Assembly (NCBI GenBank): GCA_027486415.1
Contig: JAIXPC010000008.1
Location: 327,404 to 391,403, forward strand
Length of the DNA stretch: 64,000 nucleotides
Origin: Sphingomonadales bacterium
GTDB lineage: Bacteria; Pseudomonadota; Alphaproteobacteria; Sphingomonadales; Sphingomonadaceae
Direction: 5' to 3'
In this document: piece by piece, positions 37,364 through 48,443 of the stretch
How the letters are laid out: the number at the start of each line of letters is the position of its first letter
How positions within the stretch are numbered: the stretch's first letter is position 1
Translations under genes and position numbers: made by a program
The notes under the pieces: model-generated
Told to the model about the DNA's origin: nothing
Database searches by the model: none
What the model saw: the letters and a program-made list of their open reading frames with translations, nothing else

Positions 37364-39985
37364 ATGATCGACAAGATTTTCGCGCCCGAAAGCTTTGAAC
37401 AGCGCTGGTATGCCCATTGGGAGAGCGAGGGCCGCTTCCGCCCGACGCGGCCTGACGCCAAGCCCTTCACCATTGTCATCCCGCCGCCCAACGTCACCGG
37501 GTCGCTGCACATCGGCCACGCGCTCGACAACACGCTGCAGGACGTGCTGATCCGCTGGCACCGGCTGAACGGGCGCGATGCGCGCTGGATCGTCGGCACC
37601 GATCATGCCGGCATCGCCACCCAGATGGTGGTGGAACGCCGCCTTGCCGAAACGCAGCAACCCGGCCGCACCGCCATGGGCCGCGAAGCCTTCGAGGCCA
37701 AGGTGTGGGAATGGAAGGCCGAATCCGGCGGCACCATCACCCGCCAGCTCCGTCGTCTGGGCGCCTCGTGCGACTGGTCGAACGAACGCTTTACCATGGA
37801 CGACGGCTTCAACACCGCCGTCATCAAGGTGTTTGTCGAACTTTACCGCCAGGGCCTGCTGTATCGCGACAAGCGGCTGGTGAACTGGGACCCCAAGCTC
37901 AAGACGGCGATTTCCGATCTGGAGGTGGAAACCCGAGAAGTTGCCGGCAGCTTCACCCACATCCGTTATCCGCTGGCCGATGGTTCTGGCCATGTCATTG
38001 TCGCCACCACGCGCCCCGAAACCATGCTGGGCGACACCTGCGTAGCCGTGCACCCCGATGATGAGCGTTACACCGCCATGATCGGCAAGATGATCGCCCA
38101 CCCGATCACCGGCCGCCAGATCCCGATCATCGCCGACGAATGGGCCGATCCGGAACTGGGCTCGGGCGCCGTCAAGATCACCCCGGCCCATGATTTCAAC
38201 GATTGGCAGGTGTATGAGCGCAACAAGCACATCGGCTGGATCAACATCCTGGACGCCGAAGCGCGCATCTGCGCCGCCGATGGTGTGCCCGCCGATTATG
38301 TCGGCCTGACACGCGAAGATGCCCGCAAGAAAGTGGTCGCCGATCTCGAAGCCCTCGGCCTGATCGAGCGCATCGAACAGAAGACCATCCAGATGCCCTA
38401 TGGCGACCGTTCTGGCGTGATCATCGAGCCATGGCTGACCGACCAATGGTACGTGAATGCCGGCGAACTGGCCAAGGATGCGCTGGCCGCCGTGCAGGAC
38501 GGGCGCACGCAGTTCGTGCCGAAGACCTGGGAAAAGACCTATTTCAACTGGATGGAGAATATCCAGCCCTGGTGCGTGAGCCGCCAGTTGTGGTGGGGCC
38601 ACCGCATCCCGGCCTGGTACGCGCCCGATGGCAGCGTGTTCGTCGCGGAGACCGAAGCCGAAGCACAGGGGCTGGCCGGCGACGTGGTGCTGACACGTGA
38701 CGAGGACGTGCTCGACACCTGGTTCTCCTCCGCACTATGGCCGTTCGGCACGCTGGGCTGGCCGGAGCAGACGGGTGACCTTGCCCGTCACTATCCCGGC
38801 GACGTGCTGGTGACGGGTTTCGACATCATCTTCTTCTGGGTGGCCCGGATGATGATGCAGGGCCTGCACTTCATGGACGAAGTGCCGTTCCGCACCGTCT
38901 ATTGCCATGGCCTCGTCCGCGACGCCAAGGGCCAGAAGATGTCGAAGTCCAAGGGCAACACCGTTGATCCCCTGGGCCTGATCGACACCTATGGCGCCGA
39001 TGCGCTCCGCTTCACGCTGACCGCGATGGAAACACAGGGGCGCGACATCAAGCTGAATGAGAGCCGGATCGAAGGCTATCGCAACTTTGCCACCAAGCTG
39101 TGGAACGCGGCGCGTTTCGCACAGGGCAATGGCATCGGTGGCAGCAGCTCGGCCCTCCCGCCGGCGGCCACAAAGGCCGTCAACCGCTGGATCATCGGCG
39201 AGGTGAAGCAGACGGCGCGGGCGCTGGAACAGGCCATCGCGGATTACCGCTTCGATGCCTATGCCGATGCCATCTATCGCCTCGTCTGGAGCCGGTTCTG
39301 CGACTGGTATCTGGAACTGATCAAGCCGCTGCTGGCGGAAGGCGCAGATGCCGCGGTGGCCGCCGAGACCCGGGCTGTCGCGGGCTGGGCGCTCGATCAG
39401 CTGCTGGTCATGCTGCACCCGGTGATGCCGTTCCTGACCGAGGAACTGTGGCACCAGTTGGCGGCCCGCGACGACCTAATCCTGGCCGAATGGGTGAAGA
39501 CCGACGCCTTGCCCGAGGATGCCGAGGCGAGCGCCGATATCGACTGGCTGATCGGGCTGATTTCCGAGGTCCGCTCGGCCCGGACGGAAGTGAACGTGCC
39601 GCCATCGGCGAAGCTGGCCTATGCCGTCGAAGGCGCATCGCCCGAAACGCTGGCGCGGCTGGCCGCCAACGCCGCCGCCATCGAACGGTTGGCGCGGATC
39701 CTTCCCGGCGATGCCGCAGACGGGGGGCGGCTGGCGGTTGTGCACGGCGAGGCCACGATCCTGATCCCGATCGGTGATGTGGTTGACCTGGCCGCCGAGA
39801 AGGCCCGGCTCGACAAGGCGCTGGCGGCGGCTGTCAAGGAACGGGACGCTCTGTCAGGCCGGCTGGGCAACCCCGGCTTCACCGAAAAGGCAAAACCCGA
39901 AGCCGTGGAAAAGGCCCGCGAGGATCATGCCGCCCGCGCCGCCGAGGCAGAGCGGCTGCAGACGGCGCTGTCGCGACTGGGGTAA
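37364..39985 (+). CDS. valS: valyl-tRNA synthetase
   Basis: 873 residues. Class I motifs are present: HIGH in [12 protein letters not shown] and KMSKS in [10 protein letters not shown]. The editing domain has [24 protein letters not shown]-terminal coiled coil ([24 protein letters not shown]) binds tRNA. The ATG at 37364 is chosen, 40 bases after popZ. The stop is followed by a hairpin shared with the next gene's leader. Confidence 0.97.
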   Translation: MIDKIFAPESFEQRWYAHWESEGRFRPTRPDAKPFTIVIPPPNVTGSLHIGHALDNTLQDVLIRWHRLNGRDARWIVGTDHAGIATQMVVERRLAETQQPGRTAMGREAFEAKVWEWKAESGGTITRQLRRLGASCDWSNERFTMDDGFNTAVIKVFVELYRQGLLYRDKRLVNWDPKLKTAISDLEVETREVAGSFTHIRYPLADGSGHVIVATTRPETMLGDTCVAVHPDDERYTAMIGKMIAHPITGRQIPIIADEWADPELGSGAVKITPAHDFNDWQVYERNKHIGWINILDAEARICAADGVPADYVGLTREDARKKVVADLEALGLIERIEQKTIQMPYGDRSGVIIEPWLTDQWYVNAGELAKDALAAVQDGRTQFVPKTWEKTYFNWMENIQPWCVSRQLWWGHRIPAWYAPDGSVFVAETEAEAQGLAGDVVLTRDEDVLDTWFSSALWPFGTLGWPEQTGDLARHYPGDVLVTGFDIIFFWVARMMMQGLHFMDEVPFRTVYCHGLVRDAKGQKMSKSKGNTVDPLGLIDTYGADALRFTLTAMETQGRDIKLNESRIEGYRNFATKLWNAARFAQGNGIGGSSSALPPAATKAVNRWIIGEVKQTARALEQAIADYRFDAYADAIYRLVWSRFCDWYLELIKPLLAEGADAAVAAETRAVAGWALDQLLVMLHPVMPFLTEELWHQLAARDDLILAEWVKTDALPEDAEASADIDWLIGLISEVRSARTEVNVPPSAKLAYAVEGASPETLARLAANAAAIERLARILPGDAADGGRLAVVHGEATILIPIGDVVDLAAEKARLDKALAAAVKERDALSGRLGNPGFTEKAKPEAVEKAREDHAARAAEAERLQTALSRLG

Positions 39986-39990
39986 CGCAA

Positions 39991-40043
39991 TCCCCCTTGG
40001 CCCAGGCCGCCAGCCTGATAGGCTGCGGTCAATCCAAGGGGGA
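39991..40043 (+). promoter_or_regulatory. long hairpin that would cover the ribosome binding site of the next gene
   Basis: The 10-base arms TCCCCCTTGG (39991-40000) and CCAAGGGGGA (40034-40043) are perfectly complementary. Between them an inner hairpin (40007-40028; CAGCC-TGATA-GGCTG core, with one bulge) would bring the arms together. The right arm contains the AAGGGGG ribosome binding site (40036-40042) of the serine hydrolase that starts at 40050. If it forms in RNA, it would limit translation of that gene. There is no T run, so it is not a standard terminator. Confidence 0.6.
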
Positions 40044-40049
40044 CTGCAT

Positions 40050-41489
40050 ATGCTCCATCGCACCATCGCGCTCGCGCTGCTGCTGGCAACGCCGGCGTTG
40101 GCTCAGCCAGCCACGACGCCACCCGCTGCGGCCAGGATCGCGGACAATCCCGAGGTCCAGGCCGCCGCCCGGCTGTTCAGCGCGTGGCTGGACGGCCAGA
40201 TCGCCTATCGCGGCCTGCCGGGCGTTGCGGTTGGCGTCGTCCACGATCAGCAGCTGGTGTGGTCACAAGGCTATGGTTTTGCCGATATCGCGGCGAAAAC
40301 GCCGATGACGGCAGACACGCGCTTCCGCATCGCGTCGAACAGCAAGCTGTTTGCCGCCATCGCCATCCTGCAGCTACGGGAACAGGGCAAATTGCGCCTC
40401 GATGACCCGGTGGAAAAGCATCTGCCGTGGTTCAGGATGAAGCCGGCCGGGCCGGATGATGGCCCGATCACCATCGAACAGTTGCTGTCGCACTCGTCCG
40501 GCCTGCAGCGTGAGGCCGGCGACCATTGGTCAAGCTTCAAGTTCCCGACCGAGGCTGAACTGAAGGCGCTGATGGCCGGCCGGCGGGCCGCCTATGCGCC
40601 GCAGACGCGGTGGAAATACTCCAACCTGGCCTTTGCCATCGCCGGCCTGATCGTGGAGCAGGTGAGCGGCAAGCGCTGGGCCGATTATGTTGATGCCAAT
40701 ATCATCAAGCCGCTGGGCATGACGGCAACGAGCATCGACAAGCCCGATCCCGGCCTTGCCACGCCCTATGCCAGCCGCAAGCCCGACGGCACCCGGCGCG
40801 TGCTGCCGTTCGTCGACGCGAAAGGCATGGCGGCAGCGACGGGGATGACGAGCAACGTCAACGATCTCGCCCGGTTCATCTCCGCCCAGCTGCGGCGCAG
40901 CGGGCCCAACGTGCTGACGGCCGGATCGTGGCGCGAGGCCCTGCGCGTGCGATCGGTGGACGAGGATTGGGAAAGCGGCTCCGGTCTCGGCTTTGATCAC
41001 GAACGGTTGAAGGGCCGAACCTATGTCGGCCACGGCGGCGGCTATCCCGGCAACACCACGATGACGCTGACGCAAGTTGACGACAAGGTTGGCGTGATCG
41101 TGCTGACCAACACCAACGACAGCAACCCCGGTGACATCGCCAACCAGTTGATGGCAACCGTAGGCAATGCCGTCGCCAAGGCCGCCAACCCCAAGCCAAC
41201 GCCGGCATGGGATCCGGCATGGGCGCGCTTTGCCGGACGCTACATCGGTGCGAGCGACGGCGTCACCCAGGTCGTGCTGATGAACCGGCAACTGGTGCTG
41301 CTGCCCGCCACTGCCCGCGCCGCCGAAACGCGCACGGTGCTTGAACCGCTGGGCGACGGCCGCTTCCGCCTCGCCGCGCCCACCGGCGGCGGCCCGGTGG
41401 GAGAGATCGTCCGGTTCGAGGAGAAGGACGGCAAGGTGACACGGATGGTGATGGGCGACGGCTGGAGCGACCGCATCGACGCCTGGTGA
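40050..41489 (+). CDS. serine hydrolase, class C beta-lactamase / DD-peptidase-like family
   Basis: 479 residues. A signal peptide (MLHRTIALALLLATPALAQ) sends it to the periplasm. SNSK in RIASNSKLFAA is the SXXK nucleophile motif, YSN in WKYSNLAFAI is the YXN motif and the third motif is a GHGGG turn. The C-terminal 100 residues form an extra beta-rich domain. Such proteins hydrolyse esters, amides or D-amino-acid peptides; true beta-lactamase activity cannot be told. Its ribosome binding site lies in a hairpin arm. Confidence 0.87.
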   Translation: MLHRTIALALLLATPALAQPATTPPAAARIADNPEVQAAARLFSAWLDGQIAYRGLPGVAVGVVHDQQLVWSQGYGFADIAAKTPMTADTRFRIASNSKLFAAIAILQLREQGKLRLDDPVEKHLPWFRMKPAGPDDGPITIEQLLSHSSGLQREAGDHWSSFKFPTEAELKALMAGRRAAYAPQTRWKYSNLAFAIAGLIVEQVSGKRWADYVDANIIKPLGMTATSIDKPDPGLATPYASRKPDGTRRVLPFVDAKGMAAATGMTSNVNDLARFISAQLRRSGPNVLTAGSWREALRVRSVDEDWESGSGLGFDHERLKGRTYVGHGGGYPGNTTMTLTQVDDKVGVIVLTNTNDSNPGDIANQLMATVGNAVAKAANPKPTPAWDPAWARFAGRYIGASDGVTQVVLMNRQLVLLPATARAAETRTVLEPLGDGRFRLAAPTGGGPVGEIVRFEEKDGKVTRMVMGDGWSDRIDAW

Positions 41490-41538
41490 GGCAACACTTC
41501 GCGCTTTCCCAGCGCCCGCCATCTGCTAGAAGGCGCGC

Positions 41539-42267
41539 GTGCACCGCTATGCCAACCCTGCGCGATTTCTTCGCATCGCCCGCGTCGCCACGCCACTCGT
41601 GGCGCTGATCGGCCTCGCGCTGACCGCGGCCGGTCTGTGGATCGGCCTCTTTGACAGCCCGCCCGATTACCAGCAGGGCGAAAGCGTGCGGATCATGTAT
41701 GTCCATGTGCCGGCGGCGTGGATGGGCGCTGGGGGCTACCTGTCGCTTGCCATCGCATGCGCCACGGCGCTGATCTGGCGCCATCCGCTTGCCACCATCG
41801 CGGCGCGCGCCATTGCACCAGCCGGAGCCGCCTTCACAGCCATCTGCCTCGCATCCGGCAGCCTGTGGGGCAAACCGACGTGGGGCACCTATTGGGTGTG
41901 GGATGCGCGGCTGACGTCGATGCTGGTGCTGCTGTTCCTGTACCTGGGCTACCTCGCGCTTTCGGCCAGCGAAGCTGACAAGGGCGGTGAAGCCCGCGGC
42001 GCCTCCATTCTGGCCTTGGTGGGCGTCATCAACCTGCCGATCATCAAATATTCGGTGGAATGGTGGAACACGCTGCACCAGGGCAGCAGCATCTCGGTGG
42101 TCAATGCCAGTTCCAAGATCGCCCCGGAACTGCTCACGCCGTTGCTGCTGTCGGGCGCCGGGTTTGCCTTCCTGTTTGGTGCCATCGTCCTGATGCGGAT
42201 GCGCGCCATGCTGGCGCAGCAGCGGGTGGATGCCCGCAGCCGGCGCATGGCGGAGGCACTGGCGTGA
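41539..42267 (+). CDS. ccmC: haem exporter/handling protein CcmC
   Basis: 242 residues with six membrane segments. The tryptophan-rich WWD motif is WGKPTWGTYWVWDARLT, and the two periplasmic His ligands are in YVHVPAAWM and EWWNTLHQG. CcmC loads haem onto CcmE for cytochrome c maturation. The start is GTG at 41539. It is coupled to ccmD by the TGATG overlap. Confidence 0.95.
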   Translation: MHRYANPARFLRIARVATPLVALIGLALTAAGLWIGLFDSPPDYQQGESVRIMYVHVPAAWMGAGGYLSLAIACATALIWRHPLATIAARAIAPAGAAFTAICLASGSLWGKPTWGTYWVWDARLTSMLVLLFLYLGYLALSASEADKGGEARGASILALVGVINLPIIKYSVEWWNTLHQGSSISVVNASSKIAPELLTPLLLSGAGFAFLFGAIVLMRMRAMLAQQRVDARSRRMAEALA

Positions 42268-42422
42268 TGGTGGAAGGTGTCGTCACCCGCCCCGACCTGT
42301 GGGCCAATTTCATCTGGCCGGCCTATGCCATCACACTGATGGGGCTGGTGGGCCTGCTGGCTTGGGCGTTCGTTTCAATGCGAAATGCCGAAAAGAAGGC
42401 CGACGAGGTCAAGCGCAAATGA
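42267..42422 (+). CDS. ccmD: haem exporter protein CcmD
   Basis: 51 residues with one membrane segment (FIWPAYAITLMGLVGLLAWAF) and a charged C-terminal tail rich in lysine. Size, topology and position between ccmC and ccmE identify it as CcmD, which helps release haem-CcmE from CcmC. It overlaps both neighbours by start-stop overlaps. Confidence 0.88.
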   Translation: MVEGVVTRPDLWANFIWPAYAITLMGLVGLLAWAFVSMRNAEKKADEVKRK

Positions 42423-42853
42423 AGGCAAAACATCAACGCCTGTGGCTGGTCGTCGGCGCCCTGGTTGCGCTGGGTGGTGCCGGTGCGCTGGCCTTTTCAA
42501 CGTTGGGCGAAAAGGCGACCTATTTCTTTGCGCCGGCCGATCTGGCCAAGGGTCCGGCACCGACAGACGCGATCCGGCTGGGCGGCATGGTCGAAAAGGG
42601 TTCAATCCAACGCAACGGCGAGACGATCCGTTTCGTGGTGACCGATATGCAGAAGACCGTTCCGGTCACCTATACCGGGATCCTGCCCGACCTGTTCCGG
42701 GAAGGCCAGGGCGTGATCGCCGAAGGCCGCATCGATCCCAAGACGGGCGAATTCACCGCGGACACCATCCTCGCCAAGCATGACGAGCAATATATGCCGC
42801 CGGAGGTTGCCGGTGCGATGAAGAAAACGGGCGGCGTTTCCGCCGGCGGCTGA
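42419..42853 (+). CDS. ccmE: cytochrome c maturation haem chaperone CcmE
   Basis: 144 residues. One N-terminal membrane anchor is followed by an OB-fold: the strand IRLGGMVEKGSI and the haem-binding His in ILAKHDEQYMPPE. CcmE carries haem covalently from CcmC to CcmF. The ATG overlaps the ccmD stop (ATGA). The expected next genes ccmF, dsbE and ccmH do not follow; bioY does. Confidence 0.94.
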   Translation: MKAKHQRLWLVVGALVALGGAGALAFSTLGEKATYFFAPADLAKGPAPTDAIRLGGMVEKGSIQRNGETIRFVVTDMQKTVPVTYTGILPDLFREGQGVIAEGRIDPKTGEFTADTILAKHDEQYMPPEVAGAMKKTGGVSAGG

Positions 42854-43347
42854 TGACACGGCCGCTGGCGCCGCTGCCCGGCGCGCTTGCCACCACCATC
42901 GCCCTGTGCGCGGCAGCGCCGCTGGCCATCCCGGCCGGGGCGGTCCCGATCACACTGCAATCGCTGATCGTCTGCCTGGCCGGCGCACTGGCCGGCGGTG
43001 CAGGCGTGGCCGGCGTCCTCGCCTGGTTGGCGCTGGCGGCGCTGGGCCTGCCGGTATTGGCCGGAATGAACGGCGGGCTGCTGGCCATGGGAGGATACAG
43101 CGCGGGCTTCATCATCGGGCTGCCGCTGGCGGCACGGGTCACGACGCGCTGGCAAACGGGCTGGCGCTGGCAACGAACCTTGTGGCTGATGCTTGCCGCG
43201 CACGGGCTGTTGCTGGCACTGGGCACTGCCGGCGTCGGCCTGCGCGGCGGTGACGTGGCAGGGCTACTGGTGCTGTTGCCGGGCGCGGTGGTGAAGGCGG
43301 TGGCAGCCACGCTGACCCTGAAGTCGGTCAGCCGCCGCGCCACCTAA
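42853..43347 (+). CDS. bioY: biotin transporter substrate-binding membrane subunit BioY
   Basis: 164 residues with five to six hydrophobic segments. The family start VPITLQSLIVCLAGALAG, the LALAALGLPVLAG turn and the GGYSAGFIIGLP motif are all present. BioY is the S-component of energy-coupling factor transporters; no ecfA or ecfT is in the window, and BioY alone can import biotin in some bacteria. It overlaps the ccmE stop (TGATG). Its stop overlaps the stop of the convergent DUF2948 gene by 4 bases. Confidence 0.87.
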   Translation: MTRPLAPLPGALATTIALCAAAPLAIPAGAVPITLQSLIVCLAGALAGGAGVAGVLAWLALAALGLPVLAGMNGGLLAMGGYSAGFIIGLPLAARVTTRWQTGWRWQRTLWLMLAAHGLLLALGTAGVGLRGGDVAGLLVLLPGAVVKAVAATLTLKSVSRRAT

Positions 43348-43731
43348 TGGTGCGACGGCACCCGCGTCGTCGCCCACGGCTCACCGATATCTTCCAGCAC
43401 CAGTTCTATGACCTCCACCCGCGCCCGGATGGCGATGCCGGCAGCGCAGGTGACGACCAGCCAGTCGCCATCAAGGGCCAGCGACAGAATGGCGGTCACG
43501 GCTTCGGCATCATTCGGCCAGCCGGCGCGCTGGACAGCGCTCACGGTCTCGATGCGAAAGGCGCAGCGGCTGCGCGAAGGCGTGTCGGTTTCCCGGCGAT
43601 AGCGGTTGATCAGCAGCGCCAGCCGGCGGGCCTTGCGGTCATAGCCGACGTCGGCCAACCGCAGCGTCGCGTCCTGCAACAGCGCCGAAAACGTTTCGAC
43701 GTCTGCCGCCTCCTGGCCGAGCAGCGCGAGT

Positions 43732-43739
<8 letters not shown>
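43344..43739 (-). CDS. DUF2948-family protein
   Basis: 131 residues, mainly beta-strands, starting [33 protein letters not shown] and containing [14 protein letters not shown]. These fit the alphaproteobacterial DUF2948 family of unknown function, often found next to murA, as it is here. The start overlaps the murA stop region by 8 bases, so it is probably coupled to it. Confidence 0.85.
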
Positions 43740-45015
<1,276 letters not shown>

Positions 45016-45085
45016 GGCCGCCATCCATAGCGCGCACATGTCGCAGGCGCCACTGGGCGTGCCCCAAGTTTTGGCGTTTTGTGTG

Positions 45086-45271
45086 TCAGTCGGGATCGTG
45101 GCCGCGGCTGGCTGCGTTGCGGGGGCCACCGCTGCTTTGATTGCCGGCCTGCGTACCGCTCGTGTGCGGCAGGCTTTTCGCGGTTTTCGATTTGCGCTGG
45201 TTGGTCTCGCCCTCCTTGGCGATCGCGATGTTGGCCGCCTTGGCGCTGGCACTGCGGGGGCTTTTCACCAT
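45086..45271 (-). CDS. small basic hydrophilic protein, conserved-looking
   Basis: 61 residues: it starts [20 protein letters not shown], then an [18 protein letters not shown] stretch and ends [10 protein letters not shown]. It is very basic and polar with no signal or membrane segment and probably unfolded. A clear AAAGGA ribosome binding site sits 5 bases before the ATG at 45271. It lies on the minus strand between rarD and murA, with 62 bases to rarD and 70 to murA. I do not know its function; nucleic-acid binding or stress protection would fit its composition. Confidence 0.62.
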   Translation of the reverse strand: MVKSPRSASAKAANIAIAKEGETNQRKSKTAKSLPHTSGTQAGNQSSGGPRNAASRGHDPD

Positions 45272-45333
45272 CGGTTTTCCTTTCGTGATCGGCGTGTTCA
45301 AGCCCAACCACGCAAGGCCCAGCCTGTTCCGGC

Positions 45334-46215
45334 TCAGCTGGCGACGGCAGTTCGGGGGCGCAGGGTCCAGGTGTAAAGTGCCAGCCCAGCCCAGATGCAG
45401 GCGAACGCGGCCAGTCGCGCTGGCTGCAATTCCTCGCCAAACAGGAAGATGGCCTGGAAGAACACCAGCGTCGGCGACAGATACTGGATCAGGCCCAGTG
45501 TCGACAGCGGCAGGATGCGCGCGGCCCGACCGAACAGCAGCAGCGGCGTCGCAGTGATGACACCGCTCGCCGCCAGCGTGGCAATCTGCCAGCCGGGCAG
45601 TTCGGCAACGCTGTAGGGCCGTGTTGCCAGCCACAGGAAAGCAATGGGGGCGAGCAGCAGGGTTTCGACGACCAGCCCCGACAGGCCATCAACACCGGCC
45701 TTCTTGCGAATGAGACCATAGGTACCGAACGAGAAGGCCAGCACGATGCTGATCCACGGCAGATAGCCCAGCGCCACCGTCTGCACGGCCACGCCAGCCG
45801 CAGCAAGGGTCACGGCCACCCACTGCAGCCGCGTGAGCCGTTCCCCCAGCAACGCTACGCCAAACACGACGTTGAGCAGCGGGTTGATGAAATAGCCAAG
45901 TGACGTGTCAAGCACGTGGCCGGCAAGAATGGCCCATGTGTAGACCAGCCAGTTGACCCCGATCGCGACGGCCGACGCAAACAGCATCGCCACCAGCTTC
46001 GGGGTTCGCAGGATCATCGCCAACCGACGCCAGCCCCCCGAAACGGTCAGCACACCGGCCAGCACCAGCAGCGACCAGGCGATGCGGTGGCCCAGAACGT
46101 CGCCGGCAGCAAAGTCGTGGAGCAGCCGCAGATAGAGAGGCATCAGCCCCCAGATCACATACGCGCCGAAGCCGGCCACAAGGCCGGCGCGAAATGACGT
46201 GGTTGGCGCATTCAT
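45334..46215 (-). CDS. rarD: EamA/RarD-family transporter
   Basis: 293 residues with ten hydrophobic segments in two EamA repeats. The start LVAGFGAYVIWGLMPLYLRLL and HRIAWSLLVLAGVL match RarD of the drug/metabolite transporter superfamily. RarD was linked to chloramphenicol resistance in some bacteria; the natural substrate is unknown. It is followed by a small gene on the same strand and preceded by dcd 46 bases away. Confidence 0.9.
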   Translation of the reverse strand: MNAPTTSFRAGLVAGFGAYVIWGLMPLYLRLLHDFAAGDVLGHRIAWSLLVLAGVLTVSGGWRRLAMILRTPKLVAMLFASAVAIGVNWLVYTWAILAGHVLDTSLGYFINPLLNVVFGVALLGERLTRLQWVAVTLAAAGVAVQTVALGYLPWISIVLAFSFGTYGLIRKKAGVDGLSGLVVETLLLAPIAFLWLATRPYSVAELPGWQIATLAASGVITATPLLLFGRAARILPLSTLGLIQYLSPTLVFFQAIFLFGEELQPARLAAFACIWAGLALYTWTLRPRTAVAS

Positions 46216-46261
46216 GGCGCGGGGTTAGCCGGGCGAGGGCTGCCGCGCCAGCACAGACGCA

Positions 46262-46816
46262 TTACAAACGGGGCAGAGTGACCCCGCGCTGACCCATGTA
46301 TTTGCCGGCGCGGTCGGCATAGCTGACCTCGCACGGCTCGTTGCCTTTCAGGAACAGGAACTGGCAGGCGCCTTCGTTGGCATAGATGCGCGCCGGCAGT
46401 GGCGTGGTGTTGGAGAATTCCAGCGTCACATGGCCTTCCCAACCGGGTTCCAGCGGGGTGACATTCACGATGATGCCGCAGCGGGCATAGGTCGACTTGC
46501 CAAGGCAGATCACCAGCACGTCGCGCGGAATGCGGAAATACTCGACCGTGCGGGCGAGCGCGAAACTGTTGGGCGGGATCACGCACACGTCGGTCTTGCG
46601 GTCGACAAAGCTGTTGGCCTGGAAGTCCTTCGGGTCGACCACGGCGGAATCGACGTTGGTGAAGATCTTGAACTCGTCCGCCACCCGCGCGTCATAGCCA
46701 TAGGACGACAAGCCATAGGAAATGCAGCCGCCCCGGGTCTGGCGCTCCACGAACGGTTCGATCATGCCCTGGTTCAGGGCGGCTTCGCGGATCCAGCGGT
46801 CGGAGAGAACGGACAT
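46262..46816 (-). CDS. dcd: dCTP deaminase
   Basis: 184 residues. The conserved [47 protein letters not shown] and the catalytic segment [32 protein letters not shown] are all present. The enzyme makes dUTP from dCTP on the way to thymidylate. It overlaps the UPF0262 gene by one base (TGATG), so the pair is coupled. Confidence 0.97.
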   Translation of the reverse strand: MSVLSDRWIREAALNQGMIEPFVERQTRGGCISYGLSSYGYDARVADEFKIFTNVDSAVVDPKDFQANSFVDRKTDVCVIPPNSFALARTVEYFRIPRDVLVICLGKSTYARCGIIVNVTPLEPGWEGHVTLEFSNTTPLPARIYANEGACQFLFLKGNEPCEVSYADRAGKYMGQRGVTLPRL

Positions 46817-47304
46817 CAGTGGCCTTTGATGTGGAGGACGCAGATGAGGGTGAAGAGGCGGCGCGCGGTGTCGAAATCGACGATGGCGCGGGTTTCCAGA
46901 CGCTCCTTGAGCAGTTCGGCAGCATCGTTGTGGATGCCACGGCGCGCCATGTCGATGGTTTCGATCTGGCCGGGCGTGGCCTGCCGGATGGCCTGGTAAT
47001 AACTGTCGCAGATGGCGAAATATTCGCGAATGGTGCGCCGGAACGGGCTGAGCGGGACCTGGAAAGCATCGACCTGGAGATCCTCGCCATTGCTCACCGT
47101 CACGTCGAGCCGGCCATCCTCCACGCCAAGCAGCAGCTTGTAGGGCCCATGGTGGCCCGCCTCGGCGGCGGCGACCGGCTTGAATTCATTGCCTTCCAGC
47201 AGATCGAAGATGGCAACGCGCCGCTCCTGCTCGATGTCGGCGTTGCGCCACAAGATGGTGCGCTCATCAAGCCGGATGTCGACCAGGCGGTAATCGGCGG
47301 TCAT
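46816..47304 (-). CDS. UPF0262-family protein
   Basis: 162 residues. It starts [20 protein letters not shown] and contains [21 protein letters not shown] and [35 protein letters not shown], the signature stretches of the alphaproteobacterial UPF0262 family. The function is unknown. The gene sits between a serine hydrolase and dcd with start-stop overlaps. Confidence 0.93.
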   Translation of the reverse strand: MTADYRLVDIRLDERTILWRNADIEQERRVAIFDLLEGNEFKPVAAAEAGHHGPYKLLLGVEDGRLDVTVSNGEDLQVDAFQVPLSPFRRTIREYFAICDSYYQAIRQATPGQIETIDMARRGIHNDAAELLKERLETRAIVDFDTARRLFTLICVLHIKGH

Positions 47305-48416
47305 TTCGCCACCGTGGGGAATGTGTTCACCAGCCGCGCCAGCGCATCGCGCACCGGTTGGAGGTTTTCGTCCTGCGTCTTGCCCAGTCGCACCACGACC
47401 AGCCGCTTCGACGGAACGATGATGACATATTGGCCAAGATGGCCCAGCGCAGCATAGGCATCGGCGGGTCCGGCGCGATGGAACAGGGCGTCGTCCTTGC
47501 CCGAAACCAGCGGGCGGTTCAGCCAGAACTGGCCGCCGTAACCGGGATTGGCCGGCGACGGCTGGCGCACGAAGCGCACCCAATCGGGTCGCACCACCTG
47601 CCGGCCGGCAACGACACCATTGTCGAGATAAAGCTGGCCAAAGGCCGCCCAGTCACGCGCGGTGGCATGGCACAGACTGCCCCCGTAAAGATTGCCCGCC
47701 GGATCAAATTCGCACAACATCGAGGTCATCCCGGCCGGGCCGGCCAGCCGGGTCAGGATGAACTCCCGCGTGGCGCGCTTGCGGGCCTCGGGCGTTGCCC
47801 GCGGCGCAACCGCGTCGGCGACGATGCGCGCCAGGATATGTGTCGTCAGCGTGTTGTATTCGAACCGCGTACCCGGAGGCACTTCGTACGGCTGCGCCAC
47901 GGCCGCCCTGTAGATGTCGGCCGACGTATCGGCGAACAGGGCGCGATTGGTGTCTGACCGTTCAGGCGGGCCAAGCTCCTCATGCTTCACGCCGGACGCC
48001 ATGTGCAGCAGCTGGCGGAGCGTGATCTTCGCGCGGGCATCCTTGCGCCATTCCGGCACCGGTGCCGGGGTGTCCAGCTCCAGCTTGCCGTCGGCCACCA
48101 GAATGCCGACCAGCGTCGAAGTGATGGATTTTGCCATCGACCAGCTGATCAGGCGCGTGCCGGGGCCATAGCCGGGGGCGTATCGTTCATAGACGGGCTT
48201 GCCATCGAGCAGCACGACAACCGCCCGGGTTTCCTTGCAGGCCGGATCAGTGAACAGCGCGTCGGCCGCGGGCAGGCCCGACACCGGCGCGGTGACCGCG
48301 ATCCCGGCTGGCGGGCGCGCAAGTTCCTGGGCAAGAGCGGTCGTCGCCAGCCCGGCGACCAGCGCCGTTGCCAGCAACGCGCTTGATCGCGCCGCAGTCT
48401 TTGTCCACCCTGTCAT
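47301..48416 (-). CDS. serine hydrolase, beta-lactamase family (6-aminohexanoate-oligomer hydrolase-like)
   Basis: 371 residues. A signal peptide (SSALLATALVAGLATTALAQ) is followed by SMAKSITSTLVGIL, whose SMAK is the SXXK nucleophile motif. The YNTLTTHILARI segment gives the YXN motif. This layout fits the beta-lactamase-fold hydrolases that include the nylon-oligomer EIII-type enzymes. The ATG at 48416 is used, with a GTG 3 codons before it. Its stop overlaps the UPF0262 start by 4 bases. It diverges from a small secreted protein. Confidence 0.85.
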   Translation of the reverse strand: MTGWTKTAARSSALLATALVAGLATTALAQELARPPAGIAVTAPVSGLPAADALFTDPACKETRAVVVLLDGKPVYERYAPGYGPGTRLISWSMAKSITSTLVGILVADGKLELDTPAPVPEWRKDARAKITLRQLLHMASGVKHEELGPPERSDTNRALFADTSADIYRAAVAQPYEVPPGTRFEYNTLTTHILARIVADAVAPRATPEARKRATREFILTRLAGPAGMTSMLCEFDPAGNLYGGSLCHATARDWAAFGQLYLDNGVVAGRQVVRPDWVRFVRQPSPANPGYGGQFWLNRPLVSGKDDALFHRAGPADAYAALGHLGQYVIIVPSKRLVVVRLGKTQDENLQPVRDALARLVNTFPTVAK

Positions 48417-48443
48417 CAATTTCACGCTAGAGGCCCTTCCCCC

